Positions 1 through 10,382 of a stretch of 64,000 nt of DNA are shown here, in pieces. A model generated the notes under the pieces. It searched no databases and was not told the origin of the DNA. It worked only from the letters and a program-made list of their open reading frames with translations. The position numbers and the translations under genes were made by a program. The stretch lies in NCBI GenBank assembly GCA_029858965.1, contig JAOUDZ010000011.1, positions 30,195-94,194 of the forward strand. The letters are read 5' to 3'. Each line of letters opens with the position of its first letter. The stretch's first letter is position 1. The DNA comes from Cyclobacteriaceae bacterium (GTDB lineage Bacteria; Bacteroidota; Bacteroidia; Cytophagales; Cyclobacteriaceae).

Positions 1-359
1 ATAAATATTGTTTTGGGCAGCCCCAGCCCTGCACGCGAGAGGATTTGTAGACTCCTCAATTTATCACGCGAACGGATAAGCGCTTGTGATTCCGCTGATG
101 TAAAAACTTTCATCATTTCAAATTGTCGAACTACTGCTGCACCATAGAAGGTAACAGACGAGCCGATCCTGGGAATAATAGCATCAAAGTAATCCAGTCT
201 TCGTCCCTGATACAAAACTACAGGGTTTTTCTTTTCAATAAACAGCACGCATTTCATGTGGTCAATAATCTCCACTTTGTGGCCCCTTTCTTCACCCGCC
301 TGCTTTAGCCGTCGGGTGGAATACAGCTTAGCATTTCTGGACAGAATTGCGATGTTCAT
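1..359 (-). CDS. rimK: RimK-like ATP-grasp alpha-L-glutamate ligase (partial, runs off window start)
   Basis: Reverse-strand translation from ATG at 359: [117 protein letters not shown]; matches RimK N-terminus. Not in the ORF track because it is truncated. Confidence 0.9.
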   Translation of the reverse strand, partial: MNIAILSRNAKLYSTRRLKQAGEERGHKVEIIDHMKCVLFIEKKNPVVLYQGRRLDYFDAIIPRIGSSVTFYGAAVVRQFEMMKVFTSAESQALIRSRDKLRSLQILSRAGLGLPKTIF

Positions 360-376
360 AACAAAATCGGGGTCAG

Positions 377-829
377 TTATTCTTTTCTTTTTCTATTTTG
401 TAGCGCAAGTCTTTTGCGCTTCTCTTTGAAGGACTGATTCTTCTTACTGATGTCTATGACAAAACGGTTCCTCAGGATTTTCCTTCCAATCAAGATCGGA
501 AATTTAAGTGAACCTCGGTTGCTTAGTGAAAACTCTGCCGTTATTTCTTCATTAAAAATTATTAACGGCGTGGTGATCACAAACCTCAGCTCCTCTTCTC
601 CAAAGGAATTCTTGATATTTCGTTCTTCATAATCAGTGACACAAAACTTCATTCCCGTAAACTCCGGATGCTCTTCATCCAGCAGAATAAATTCAAGAAT
701 GCCATCAACTACCCGTGCCTGGCGACAATGAAGGCTCGACGTATAAGCTCCCGTATCAACCTTGGCATGAATATTAACCAACCCCAATCCGGGAAGGTCA
801 ACACGATCGAAACGGCCTAAAATGTTCAT
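377..829 (-). CDS. RimK-associated retropepsin-like / ATP-dependent zinc protease family protein
   Basis: [12 protein letters not shown] motif, [13 protein letters not shown]; adjacent to rimK. Confidence 0.85.
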   Translation of the reverse strand: MNILGRFDRVDLPGLGLVNIHAKVDTGAYTSSLHCRQARVVDGILEFILLDEEHPEFTGMKFCVTDYEERNIKNSFGEEELRFVITTPLIIFNEEITAEFSLSNRGSLKFPILIGRKILRNRFVIDISKKNQSFKEKRKRLALQNRKRKE

Positions 830-920
830 ATACCCCCTTACATTTCACATTATAATAGTTTTACCGTCGTCTCAATCCCACATCCAACAAACGATGGGGA
901 TGAGCAATATGCGGAAAATA

Positions 921-948
921 AAAAAGCCCTGCCAGAGCAGGGCCTTAA
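921..948 (-). terminator. Rho-independent terminator after the DUF2911 gene
   Basis: Minus strand GCCCTGC-tctg-GCAGGGC followed by TTTTTT. Confidence 0.8.
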
Positions 949-968
949 ATATATTTGTCGCAGTCTTT

Positions 969-1472
969 CTAGCCTTTAACTTTAAAAGCAACCGCCGTAT
1001 TTTCCCATTTCATCAGGACTTCATCCTTCCCAAGGCTAATGTTAAAAGTTTCTACCATAGCAGGTGTTTTTGCTGGTTTTACCATAACACGCAATACATC
1101 GCTCTCTTGCTTATACTTGAAGGCACCCCATTGTTTTGCATCTTTGTTAATAATAATCGTCCACTCATTTTCACCGGGAATTGTAAATAGCGAATACTTG
1201 CCTGCAGCAACATCTTTTCCTTCAATTTTAACGGCCTTGTCAAACTCAATTGTAGTTGCATCATTGGCGCCAGTCCTCCACACTTCCCCATATGGGACAA
1301 GGCCACCCATGATTTTGCGACCGCGAGCCGACGGCTGGCAATACACTATTTTTACATTGGCCGATCCAACTTTTCCTTCCACAGTTGCCTGAGGGCTGGA
1401 AGGCTTATCCTGTGCAACAAGAGCTGATACCGTAGTCACCAGCGCCAGCATTAAAAGTGTTATTCTTTTCAT
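969..1472 (-). CDS. DUF2911 domain-containing exported protein
   Basis: Signal peptide MKRITLLMLALVTTVSALVAQ; SARGRKIMGGLVPYGEVWRTGANDATTIEF is typical of DUF2911. Confidence 0.85.
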   Translation of the reverse strand: MKRITLLMLALVTTVSALVAQDKPSSPQATVEGKVGSANVKIVYCQPSARGRKIMGGLVPYGEVWRTGANDATTIEFDKAVKIEGKDVAAGKYSLFTIPGENEWTIIINKDAKQWGAFKYKQESDVLRVMVKPAKTPAMVETFNISLGKDEVLMKWENTAVAFKVKG

Positions 1473-1504
1473 ATTCTGTATTTATTTTGGTTAATGTGCG
1501 TTAT

Positions 1505-1535
1505 AAAAATGCCCCAATGAATCGGGGCATTTTTA
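1505..1535. terminator. Symmetric terminator-like hairpin
   Basis: AAAAATGCCCC-aatgaatc-GGGGCATTTTT, between ffh and the DUF2911 gene. Confidence 0.7.
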
Positions 1536-1757
1536 TCCTTTATATAACAACCTGTAAACTAAAGGTAAGAACGACATTATTGGTGATTTGGTTTATACAA
1601 CCTGGATAAATTTTATAAAAAAAATATCTTTGGTGCCCTATTTCAAATAAAATATCATTAAGTAACTGACAGGCAGATATTTCACTGGCTAAGGACTTTA
1701 TTTCGTATCCCTTATCCCTAATTCCTCACACCTCATACCCTATTCCCAATTCCCTAC

Positions 1758-3092
1758 TCAACCTTTCCCAAAAGGATTCAACATCGACATCGCCCGCTTC
1801 CCACCGCCCATTTTGTTCATGGTCTTCATCATTTTGCGCATGTCACCAAATTGCTTCAGCAACTGATTCACTTGCTGTACAGAAGTACCACTTCCAACCG
1901 CAATTCTGTTTTTCCGGCTACTGTTAAGGACATCAGGATTTTCGCGTTCTTTATTGGTCATTGAGCGAATGATGGCCTCTACCGGTTTGAAAGAATTATC
2001 ATCAATATCTACACCCTTCATCGCCTTTCCCATGCCGGGGATCATTCCAAGGATATCCTTCATATTACCCATTTTCTTCACCTGCTCAAGCTGAGAGAGG
2101 AAGTCATTGAAGTCAAACTGGTTCCTACGGATTTTTTTGTTCAGCCGGGCGGCTTCTTCTTCACTAAAAACTTCCTGGGCTTTTTCAACAAGCGAAACAA
2201 CGTCCCCCATACCAAGAATTCGGCTCGCCATCCTGTCTGGATAAAAGCGATCAATAGCCTCCATCTTTTCACCCAGGCTTATATACTTAATGGGTTTGTT
2301 TACAACGCGGCGAATGGAGAGTGCAGCGCCACCGCGGGTATCACCATCCAGCTTAGTCAGGACAACCCCGTCGAAGTTCAAGCGTTCATTAAATGCTTTC
2401 GCCGTATTTACGGCGTCCTGACCTGTCATCGCATCGACAACAAAGAGCGTCTCGGAAGGTTGTAGTGCTGCCTTCAGCCGTGCAATCTCTTCCATCATCT
2501 CTTCATCAACTGCCAGACGACCGGCGGTATCCACAACAACAACACGATGATTATTTTTCCGCGCGTAATCGATTGCCGCTGAAGCGATCTTTACAGGATC
2601 CTTTGTATCCGGTTCTGCATATACTTCCACGCCTACCTGTTCACCCAGTACTTTCAATTGATCAATAGCCGCGGGACGGTAAATATCACAAGCTGTGAGC
2701 AGGACTGAACGTCCTTGTTTCTTCAGATAATTTGCCAATTTTCCGGAGAATGTAGTCTTCCCCGACCCCTGCAAGCCGGCAATAAGGATAACCGCTGGAT
2801 TACCTTCGATCTTGATATCCTCACTCTGCCCCCCCATGAGGGCTGTTAGTTCATCGTTAGTAATTTTGACAAGCAACTGGCCCGGAGAAATGGCAGTAAG
2901 TACATCCTGCCCCATCGCTTTCGTCTTGATGTCATCCGTTACCTCTTTGGCTACTTTATAGTTTACGTCTGCATCAATTAGTGCTTTGCGAATTTCTTTG
3001 ACAGTGGCTGCGACATTAATTTCAGTAATCCTGCCCTGTCCTTTCAGCGTTTGAAAGGCTTTATCGAGTTTTAGACTTAAATTATCGAACAT
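1758..3092 (-). CDS. ffh: Signal recognition particle protein Ffh (SRP54)
   Basis: GLQGSGKTTFSGKLA, DTAGRLAVDEEMM, TKLDGDTRGGAALS, M-domain at C-terminus; likely start MFDNLSLKL at 3092 (ORF track start 3155). Confidence 0.97.
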   Translation of the reverse strand: MFDNLSLKLDKAFQTLKGQGRITEINVAATVKEIRKALIDADVNYKVAKEVTDDIKTKAMGQDVLTAISPGQLLVKITNDELTALMGGQSEDIKIEGNPAVILIAGLQGSGKTTFSGKLANYLKKQGRSVLLTACDIYRPAAIDQLKVLGEQVGVEVYAEPDTKDPVKIASAAIDYARKNNHRVVVVDTAGRLAVDEEMMEEIARLKAALQPSETLFVVDAMTGQDAVNTAKAFNERLNFDGVVLTKLDGDTRGGAALSIRRVVNKPIKYISLGEKMEAIDRFYPDRMASRILGMGDVVSLVEKAQEVFSEEEAARLNKKIRRNQFDFNDFLSQLEQVKKMGNMKDILGMIPGMGKAMKGVDIDDNSFKPVEAIIRSMTNKERENPDVLNSSRKNRIAVGSGTSVQQVNQLLKQFGDMRKMMKTMNKMGGGKRAMSMLNPFGKG

Positions 3093-3232
3093 GATAGTTT
3101 GATTTTCATTGAGTATTAGATGAGTTAAAAATTTCTGGCCAGTTTTATACGCCAACAGCTATTATCTGCTCTTCCAGGAAAAACAGGGGCAAAGTTAAAT
3201 TACTACCCTGCGGTAACCAAATGTAAAAATTT

Positions 3233-4366
3233 TCAAGTCGCTTCTGGTTCCCAGTTGCGCCAAAAAATAGCGACGCGATCGTGTAATAGGCCATATGCTT
3301 TTTCCATGGCCTGCTTTTCGGATATATCCTTGCCGGTTAACGTAATAATCTTTCGAATAGCCAGGGATTGAAAAGCTTTTTCGCTCAACTCAGTCTTACC
3401 GGCAAACGCAACGACAACTTTATTGTGCCTGGCAGCGAGGTCGGCCACTCCTTTCACAACTTTCCCGGATAAAGTCTGTTCATCAATTTTACCTTCGCCC
3501 GTAATCACCATATCAGCAACGGACAATTGCTCCTCAAATTTCGTAAACTCGATTATATAATCCATGCCCGGTCTTACAGTTACATTAGCTAACGCTTTAA
3601 TAGAAGAAGGCAATCCGCCTCCGGCACCGGCGCCGGGAAAATTCACTTTTCTATGCACGGTGTTTTCAAGTACCCGTTCATAATGCCGCAACCCCATATC
3701 AAGCTCACTTACCATCCTGGCATCTGCCCCTTTTTGGGGTGAAAAAATATACGCCGCACCGTTTGGTCCGTGTAAAGGATTATCAACATCACAAAAAATA
3801 GTGAATTGAACTTGTCGCAGCCGGGGATGAACGGATGACAAATCAACACTATGGATATGCTGAAGATTCGCTCCAACAGGTTGAAGCCTTTCACCCGAGG
3901 CATCATAAAAATAAGCGCCAAGCGCTTCTGCCATACCTATTCCCCCATCCGTCGTGGCACTGCCTCCAACGCCCATAATGATGTGCTCAGCACCACGATC
4001 CAGCGCATGACGAATAAGATCCCCTGTGCCCACCGTTGAACCAATCATAGGATTTCGCTCATCCATTTTCAACAGTTGCAATCCTGATGCTTTGGCCATT
4101 TCGAGAAAAGCAATCTTGCCATCTTTTGATATTCCATATCCGGAATCTATGGTCCGGAATAGCGGGTCGCGAACACGCAGCGTTACCATTGAACCACCGG
4201 CATACGAGGTCAATAATTCACATGTACCTTCACCGCCGTCAGCCAGCGGAAGTTCAATTACATTGAGTGTACTATCAACAGAAAGTAATCCTTCTTTTAT
4301 CGCGGCACAGACTTCGGTGGCTGAGAGTGAACCTTTAAATTTATCCGGTGCTATGAGTATGTTCAT
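3233..4366 (-). CDS. Glycerate kinase (GlxK/GarK family)
   Basis: MNILIAPDKFKGSLSATEV, LPLADGGEGTCELL, GVGGSATTDGGIGMAEALG. Confidence 0.93.
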   Translation of the reverse strand: MNILIAPDKFKGSLSATEVCAAIKEGLLSVDSTLNVIELPLADGGEGTCELLTSYAGGSMVTLRVRDPLFRTIDSGYGISKDGKIAFLEMAKASGLQLLKMDERNPMIGSTVGTGDLIRHALDRGAEHIIMGVGGSATTDGGIGMAEALGAYFYDASGERLQPVGANLQHIHSVDLSSVHPRLRQVQFTIFCDVDNPLHGPNGAAYIFSPQKGADARMVSELDMGLRHYERVLENTVHRKVNFPGAGAGGGLPSSIKALANVTVRPGMDYIIEFTKFEEQLSVADMVITGEGKIDEQTLSGKVVKGVADLAARHNKVVVAFAGKTELSEKAFQSLAIRKIITLTGKDISEKQAMEKAYGLLHDRVAIFWRNWEPEAT

Positions 4367-4396
4367 GAATAGCGATTGGTTTCTTTTCGCTTGGCG

Positions 4397-5587
4397 TTAT
4401 CTGAAAGGAATGTATGGAAATACTTCGCCAGTCAGAAATTTTTCTTTGTGCGATGGAAGTTCAAGAAAACCGTCAACATTTTTCAGGTTAGCAAAATCAC
4501 CCGAACCACCGCCTTCTACAGGATAGGCCATCAGCATGCCGTTTTCATTTTGCACTGACACCTGAAGAAAATACACTAAACTTCCTGCAAAGGAAAAGTC
4601 CTTCGCCAAAACAGCCTTCATTGTATTGTTTTTAACACCGACGCTCCTGAATAACCAGGGTTTGATATAGCGGTAGAAACACATGAACGTGGAGACTGGA
4701 TTGCCAGGTAAAGCAAACACGATCGTTCCTTTTTTCGAAACCCCAAACCAAAACGGTTTGGCTGGCCGCTGATTTACCCGGTGAAAAAGTTTTGTGATAC
4801 CAACCTCTTCCAGTACTTCTGGTACAAAATCAAATCTTCCTTTTGAGACTCCCCCTGACAAGATAATAATGTCAAATGATGCCGATATCCGCTTTACAGT
4901 ATCCAACATTTGTTCCCTGTTGTCCGGCAAATGCCATACGGTCCCTTCCCATCCCATTGTTTTCATTGCGGACTGAATGGCGAAAGTGTTCGACCGTCTG
5001 ATTTGGTGGGGTTCCGGTGTGTCTTGCACGGCTACCAGTTCATCGCCGCTGGATACAATGGCAGTACTTGGATAGGCAAAAACCTGGACGTTACTTTTGC
5101 CCACCGCAGCCAAAAGGGCTATTTCAGCCGGTGAAAGAAGGATTCCCGGTTCCAGCAGTACGCTCAGGGCTTTGGCATCTTGACCCTGTTTATGAACGTT
5201 TTGGCCCAGCCTTACTTTTTCGATCAAAATGGTAGCAGAACCATCATTAATCTCAATGTCTTCATATGGAATAACTGCATCAGCTCCTGTTGGCAAGATT
5301 GCACCTGTCATTACTTCGAGGCAGTGCTGTCTGTCCCCAAGGCTCTTTTGCTTCATACCTGCAGCCTGAATATCCTGGACCGAAAAAATTCGCCTCCCTG
5401 CCTCCCATTCCACAAAAGAGATTGCTATTCCATCCATCGACACCCTGTCAAACGGAGGAAAATCGCGATCAGCAACAATTGTCTCGGCCAATACTTTATC
5501 CACAGCCTCGGCAAAGGCAACTGTTTCAAGCCTGGGTTCAAAGAGGTGTGAGAAAACAATTGAAGAAGCTTCTTCTACACTTACCAT
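4397..5587 (-). CDS. moeA: Molybdopterin molybdotransferase MoeA
   Basis: DRDFPPFDRVSMDGIA, MTGAILPTGADAVIPYED, SSGDEL, LPGNPVSTF; likely start MVSVEEAS at 5587. Confidence 0.93.
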   Translation of the reverse strand: MVSVEEASSIVFSHLFEPRLETVAFAEAVDKVLAETIVADRDFPPFDRVSMDGIAISFVEWEAGRRIFSVQDIQAAGMKQKSLGDRQHCLEVMTGAILPTGADAVIPYEDIEINDGSATILIEKVRLGQNVHKQGQDAKALSVLLEPGILLSPAEIALLAAVGKSNVQVFAYPSTAIVSSGDELVAVQDTPEPHQIRRSNTFAIQSAMKTMGWEGTVWHLPDNREQMLDTVKRISASFDIIILSGGVSKGRFDFVPEVLEEVGITKLFHRVNQRPAKPFWFGVSKKGTIVFALPGNPVSTFMCFYRYIKPWLFRSVGVKNNTMKAVLAKDFSFAGSLVYFLQVSVQNENGMLMAYPVEGGGSGDFANLKNVDGFLELPSHKEKFLTGEVFPYIPFR

Positions 5588-5598
5588 ATTAATTATTT

Positions 5599-5606
5599 TA
5601 ACTTTG
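5599..5606 (+). promoter_or_regulatory. Candidate Bacteroidota -7 box (TAACTTTG) for moaC
   Basis: Matches TAnnTTTG, 17 nt before moaC ATG in the short moeA/moaC divergent gap; no clear -33 box. Confidence 0.4.
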
Positions 5607-5622
5607 TCCGATCCCAAGATAC

Positions 5623-6099
5623 ATGAGTAAAAAGAAATTTACACACATTGATACATCCGGTAATCCCACGATGGTCGATGTTTCTGGAAAGAACATCACA
5701 AAGCGTACCGCCAGCGCTCAGGCCACTGTAAATGTAGGGGCTAAGATAATCAGGCTGATAAAAGATAACGAGCTTATCACCAAAAAGGGACCTGTCTTTC
5801 AGACAGCGATTATAGCTGGCGTTATGGGTGCAAAAAAGACATCGTCATTGATTCCTTTTTGCCACCCCATTGGATTGGAAGATTGTCAGGTAAAAATCCA
5901 TGTTGAGGGAAATAAGATTATTATCGATAGTTCCGCTACCATTACCTCCAAAACAGGTGTAGAGATGGAGGCGCTGACTGCTGCCTCTATTGCAGCGCTA
6001 ACGGTCTACGACATGTGCAAAGCGCTTTCACACAACATTATCATCGAAGAAATAAAACTGATGGAAAAGACTGGCGGCAAGAAAGATTTCAAAAGATAA
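5623..6099 (+). CDS. moaC: Cyclic pyranopterin monophosphate synthase MoaC
   Basis: FTHIDTSGNPTMVDVSGKNITKRTASA, IPFCHPIGLEDCQV, GVEMEALTAASIAALTVYDMCKA. Confidence 0.96.
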   Translation: MSKKKFTHIDTSGNPTMVDVSGKNITKRTASAQATVNVGAKIIRLIKDNELITKKGPVFQTAIIAGVMGAKKTSSLIPFCHPIGLEDCQVKIHVEGNKIIIDSSATITSKTGVEMEALTAASIAALTVYDMCKALSHNIIIEEIKLMEKTGGKKDFKR

Positions 6100-6106
6100 G
6101 ATACTC

Positions 6107-6919
6107 ATGACATTCCGCAGAAGTCTTTACCGTACGCTGGAACCTACAGAGAAAGGTGGTGTGGCCGAGCGCATTTTCGAATTTTTCTTGGTTACAATCA
6201 TCATCCTGAACATCCTTGCAATCGTTCTGGATTCTGTCAAGGAAATTGGCCAGGACTACCACATATTATTCAACAGATTTGAATTATTCTCCATTGCCTT
6301 TTTTACGATTGAATATGTTGCGCGGCTTTATGCTATCGTTGAAAAGACCAGCTATAAGAAACCTATCCTGGGCAGGCTTAGGTACGCTATTACACCATTG
6401 GCGATAGTAGATTTGCTTGCATTCCTTCCCTTCTATCTGACATTTCTGCCTATCGATCTACGCTTTATTAGAATATTCAGGCTAATGCCCTTGTTCAGAA
6501 TGTTCAAAATAGCGCGATATCTTCACGCACTGAATATTTTCAAACGTGTAATCAGCGAGCGTAAGGAACAGCTGGTACTAAGTTTCCTTTTTATTTTGTT
6601 CATCCTTGTAATCATTTCATTTGTCATGTTTTATGTGGAGCGTGGCGCTCAGCCTGACAAGTTCAGCAGCATTCCGGCAACTATGTGGTGGGGCATAACC
6701 ACGCTCACGACAGTTGGTTATGGGGACATGGTTCCGGTGACGACGATCGGAAAATTTCTTGGCGGCCTCTTCGCGATCGCCGGCATAGGATTGTTGGCGT
6801 TACCGGCTGGTATTCTGTCCTCAGGATTTTTTGAACTACTTCACATTGATAAGGATAAGGGCAAGGACAAGAAAAGCGCGATGATATGTCCGCATTGCGG
6901 CAAGGAGATTCATGAGTGA
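6107..6919 (+). CDS. Voltage-gated K+ channel-like ion transporter with C-terminal zinc-ribbon-like tail
   Basis: S4-like LRFIRIFRLMPLFRMFKIAR, selectivity filter TTLTTVGYGDMVP, C-terminus MICPHCGKEIHE. Confidence 0.92.
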   Translation: MTFRRSLYRTLEPTEKGGVAERIFEFFLVTIIILNILAIVLDSVKEIGQDYHILFNRFELFSIAFFTIEYVARLYAIVEKTSYKKPILGRLRYAITPLAIVDLLAFLPFYLTFLPIDLRFIRIFRLMPLFRMFKIARYLHALNIFKRVISERKEQLVLSFLFILFILVIISFVMFYVERGAQPDKFSSIPATMWWGITTLTTVGYGDMVPVTTIGKFLGGLFAIAGIGLLALPAGILSSGFFELLHIDKDKGKDKKSAMICPHCGKEIHE

Positions 6920-7414
6920 AGATCAAACTTGTTCTTCCAGCCCTCGGTCCTTTACACAGCCTCATCTATTCTATTTTTTCCCGGATTATTTGCACTGCTG
7001 AATAATGAAAGAAAGATAGAACCATGCATGCCCGCTTTGCAGTGCTGAAATGCATGTATCCGGCTTTGTACCGGGGCCATAGCGTTTAGTTGCGGTATTT
7101 GCTTCTCTCGCAGAAAAACTCCCTTATGCATGGCGGAATATGCCGAAGTTATGTCCTAAGTTGGCGATCATCGACACGGAAAAACTTCGATTAGCCTATA
7201 ATTTTGGTCTCATCATTCAAAAACTTTTCGCAGATGGGAAACCAATTTTCAAAATCATCGTTTTTCGGGTTAAGAAGCTATTCGGTTCTTACAAACCTGT
7301 CCCTCGAGGCACTTTTGGAGGGTCAGCGTGGAGAAGAAAAAGTATGCACCACCGAAACTTCACTTCTGCGGCCAGTAAGCGATACTCAATATCGATCTAG
7401 AATTTCTCAAACAT

Positions 7415-8152
7415 TTGGTTGCTATGGAAATTGAAAAAACTTCAATCGAAATCTACGGTATCCTTATTCAGGAGCCCGTAACCGCAGTTACTGATCTGCT
7501 TGTGTCGGCGGTTTGCTTCTATGCCTTCTCAAGGTTAAAACCAGGTAATGCCAGCGCTACGCTGCTAAAGTATTATTTCCTCACTATGGGACTGGCAACA
7601 GGGTATAGTGGTATCATCGGGCATGCATTTCTTTACTATTTTGATTTTGGATGGAAATTACCCGGATGGCTAATGAGTATGTTTTCAGTAGCCCTTCTGG
7701 AACGTGGGTCTATCATGCACGCCAGACCTATTCTGACCAAGAAACAAGGAGATTTTTTTACCCTATTGAATAGCATCGAATTGCTTCTACTGAATATCAT
7801 TGTGCTTGCCACGTTCAATTTCACATTTGTTGAAGTTCACGCAGCCTACGGACTGCTGGTGGTTGTGTTTTCATTTCAAGTTTATATTTTCAAAATTACA
7901 AAAGCAGAAAGTAGCATGTTATTCATAATCGCGATATGCATTTCTGCGTTGGCCGCCACGGTTCACATCACTCAGTTTTCCATTCATACCTGGTTCAACC
8001 ATTTGGATTTAAGCCATATACTCATGGCAACATCAGCGTATGTGTTCTTTCTGGGTGGTCGAAAACTTGAAAGTGACTATGTTGTTCCAGCCAGGCGAAG
8101 CGTTTTCAGCAACGATAATTTTCGCACACCATCTCACGCTGGACGCGAATAA
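7415..8152 (+). CDS. Hypothetical multi-pass membrane protein
   Basis: Roughly seven hydrophobic segments; no family recognised with certainty. Confidence 0.7.
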   Translation: MVAMEIEKTSIEIYGILIQEPVTAVTDLLVSAVCFYAFSRLKPGNASATLLKYYFLTMGLATGYSGIIGHAFLYYFDFGWKLPGWLMSMFSVALLERGSIMHARPILTKKQGDFFTLLNSIELLLLNIIVLATFNFTFVEVHAAYGLLVVVFSFQVYIFKITKAESSMLFIIAICISALAATVHITQFSIHTWFNHLDLSHILMATSAYVFFLGGRKLESDYVVPARRSVFSNDNFRTPSHAGRE

Positions 8153-8261
8153 AAAGCCAACTCAATTTTGATCAGCGCCAGCAAGGCAAAACAACGCAGC
8201 TAGACTCAGGAAAAAGCCCTGTAAAAAAAGATACAGATCTGAAAAATTTCACTTTCATATT

Positions 8262-8861
8262 ATGAGACTTATTCTCTCAATACTATTCTTTTTCATCTTT
8301 TCATGTGTGCGATCCCAATCAGAAAGCATTAGCAAAACAAAGTATTTTGACATTACACTGGCCGGTGTAAAAATCGGAGAATTAAAAGCTACACGGACTG
8401 TGAAGGATACAACTACTATTTATTTGCTCGACAGCAACGTGCATTTTTGGCTTATCTTATCCGTTGCGCTACATCACCATATTGAAACTGTGTATCGTGG
8501 AAAAAATCTATTTTCCTCAATCTCTGTCTCTGAGAGCAGCAATGGAACCTTTACTTCTTCAGTCATTTGGAAGGGTGGGCATTATCAGACAAGCGTAAAT
8601 TCATATAAATACAAAAATTCGGACTCCATTTACGAGCCGGTGGAATGCAGCATTGCTCGATTCTATTTTGATGAACCTGTTAACATCCGGAAGACGCTGG
8701 CTGATGCTTACGGGATTCTGGCCGCTGTAAAAAAAGTGAAGCCGGGAAACTATGAAGTAGAAGGGCAGGGGAATATCAATAAATACTTTTATGAAAACGG
8801 TGAATTTGTGCGCGCCAGCATTTTTAGTAAAGTAAGGTACGAGGTGGTTGCTCGGAAATGA
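8262..8861 (+). CDS. Exported protein, DUF6134-like
   Basis: Signal peptide MRLILSILFFFIFSCVRSQ; YFDITLAGVKIGELKATRTV. Confidence 0.65.
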   Translation: MRLILSILFFFIFSCVRSQSESISKTKYFDITLAGVKIGELKATRTVKDTTTIYLLDSNVHFWLILSVALHHHIETVYRGKNLFSSISVSESSNGTFTSSVIWKGGHYQTSVNSYKYKNSDSIYEPVECSIARFYFDEPVNIRKTLADAYGILAAVKKVKPGNYEVEGQGNINKYFYENGEFVRASIFSKVRYEVVARK

Positions 8862-9234
8862 GCAAAACATTTTTTCAGGGTTTTTGATTTCAATGCCGCA
8901 GCTTCCGCTTCAGGAGAAATATCTATCGAACACGTTTGCAATTCTGATTGTTAGAGAGAAATCTGCTTGTAATGCTTCCTATAAAAGCACCTAAGTGCTT
9001 CATCATCAGCGAATGATTTCAAAATGTCTGAATATTAATCGGTCGATTAATTCATCGCTAAATATTTTTTTCTCAAAATGACTTATTTAAAAAGCTTCAA
9101 TTCAACTCCAAAATGAAGAATTCTAAAAAACATAGATCAGAATTAAAACGTTTTTAGCATTAAAGATGTTTTCCAGGACGTAAGTAAGAACTTTTATTCC
9201 GATCTTGCGTATTGGCTTTAAATTATAGTTGGTT

Positions 9235-9354
9235 ATGAAAACACATGCAAAAATTCACATCAATCCTATCCATCGCGATTTATTTATTGCGTTGGTTGCA
9301 GGGTTCACTATGGCTGTCATTATTGTTTCGGCGGTGGTGATTGTTATCGGGTAA
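9235..9354 (+). CDS. Putative 39-aa single-TM small protein (not in ORF track)
   Basis: ATG-TAA ORF MKTHAKIHINPIHRDLFIALVAGFTMAVIIVSAVVIVIG; one strong TM segment; a strong terminator begins 14 nt after the stop. Confidence 0.6.
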   Translation: MKTHAKIHINPIHRDLFIALVAGFTMAVIIVSAVVIVIG

Positions 9355-9367
9355 CCGTAACGAATAA

Positions 9368-9410
9368 GGCCCCGCCCTGACATTGTCGGGGCGGGGCCTT
9401 TTCTTTTTCA
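9368..9410 (+). terminator. Strong Rho-independent terminator
   Basis: GGCCCCGCCCTGAC-att-GTCGGGGCGGGGCC followed by TTTTCTTTTT. Confidence 0.93.
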
Positions 9411-9425
9411 AAATTCTTCTAAAGT

Positions 9426-9854
9426 TTATCCTTTAAATTCCATTTCCGGCCGGGCAGAAATCCATTCCTCACCATCTTCAAAAACTTCCTTCTTCCAGAT
9501 CGGTGCCTTTTCTTTCACAGTATCGATTATAAACTGACAAGCATCAAATGAATCCTTACGGTGTGGTGTAGATACTGCAACGACAACAGATACTTCACCT
9601 GGTTTCAACGTCCCGATCCGATGACTAATCGCCCAACCCAATAGGGGCCATCGCTGGGAAGCTTCATCAATAATTTTCCTGATTTCTCCTACCGCCATTG
9701 TCTCATACGCCTCATACTCAAGCCATAACACATTTTTTCCATGCGCATTGTTGCGAACTGTTCCAATAAAAACATTAACAGCCCCTGCACTCAGGCTGGT
9801 AGCTGTCTCAATCACTTTCTGAACATCGATGTGCTTTTCAGTTATTTTAATCAT
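9426..9854 (-). CDS. moaE: Molybdopterin synthase catalytic subunit MoaE
   Basis: GAVNVFIGTVRNNAHGKNVLWLEYEAYETMA, ISHRIGTLKPGEVSVVVAVSTPHRKDSFDACQFIID, KKEVFEDGEEW. Confidence 0.95.
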   Translation of the reverse strand: MIKITEKHIDVQKVIETATSLSAGAVNVFIGTVRNNAHGKNVLWLEYEAYETMAVGEIRKIIDEASQRWPLLGWAISHRIGTLKPGEVSVVVAVSTPHRKDSFDACQFIIDTVKEKAPIWKKEVFEDGEEWISARPEMEFKG

Positions 9855-9937
9855 GATTTAGTGGGGTTGGGTTGAACAAAAGTGTCGTGTAAATGAAGGT
9901 AATTAAATGATGTACAATTCACAAAAAAAAATTCATT

Positions 9938-10195
9938 TTAACCGCCGCTAACAGGCGGAATAAGTGCTATTTCGTCCGAATCTTCCAGGATTCTGCCCTC
10001 TTCCGCATAATCACTATTCACAGCAATATAAAGTGACCGCAAGCCCAGCAACTGGGGAAATCGCTCATTTAACGTGAAGCGCAAGTCTGCAACAGTCTTT
10101 CCCTTGATTTCAATGATTGTTTCTTTGCCGCCAAGGATGTCTTTGGTTATGCCGAAAGCCTTGATTTTGAATTTATTCATCATGTAGCCAACCAC
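9938..10195 (-). CDS. moaD: MoaD/ThiS family sulfur carrier (molybdopterin synthase small subunit)
   Basis: Beta-grasp-like sequence ending in IALIPPVSGG (C-terminal GG); upstream of moaE. Confidence 0.92.
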   Translation of the reverse strand: MVGYMMNKFKIKAFGITKDILGGKETIIEIKGKTVADLRFTLNERFPQLLGLRSLYIAVNSDYAEEGRILEDSDEIALIPPVSGG

Positions 10196-10382
10196 CGTTT
10201 TATGCTAATAATTCCCAAAATAAGGACCTTTCGCTATTAAAAGTAGATAATGGATACAAGTAAAGTTATCCGTAATCTTTATAATTCGTACGCATTAGCG
10301 GAATTTGAAGCATGAATGCATGCCCCTGGCAAGGGATAACCATTCAACGTTCCGGGATTATCGATATCTTTGATGTAAATTA

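Noticed and set aside
7140-7434. Two overlapping small + ORFs (86 aa and 76 aa) in the gap before the 7415 membrane gene
   Set aside because: Mutually overlapping frames, low-complexity composition and no recognisable motif; probably non-coding or decayed sequence.
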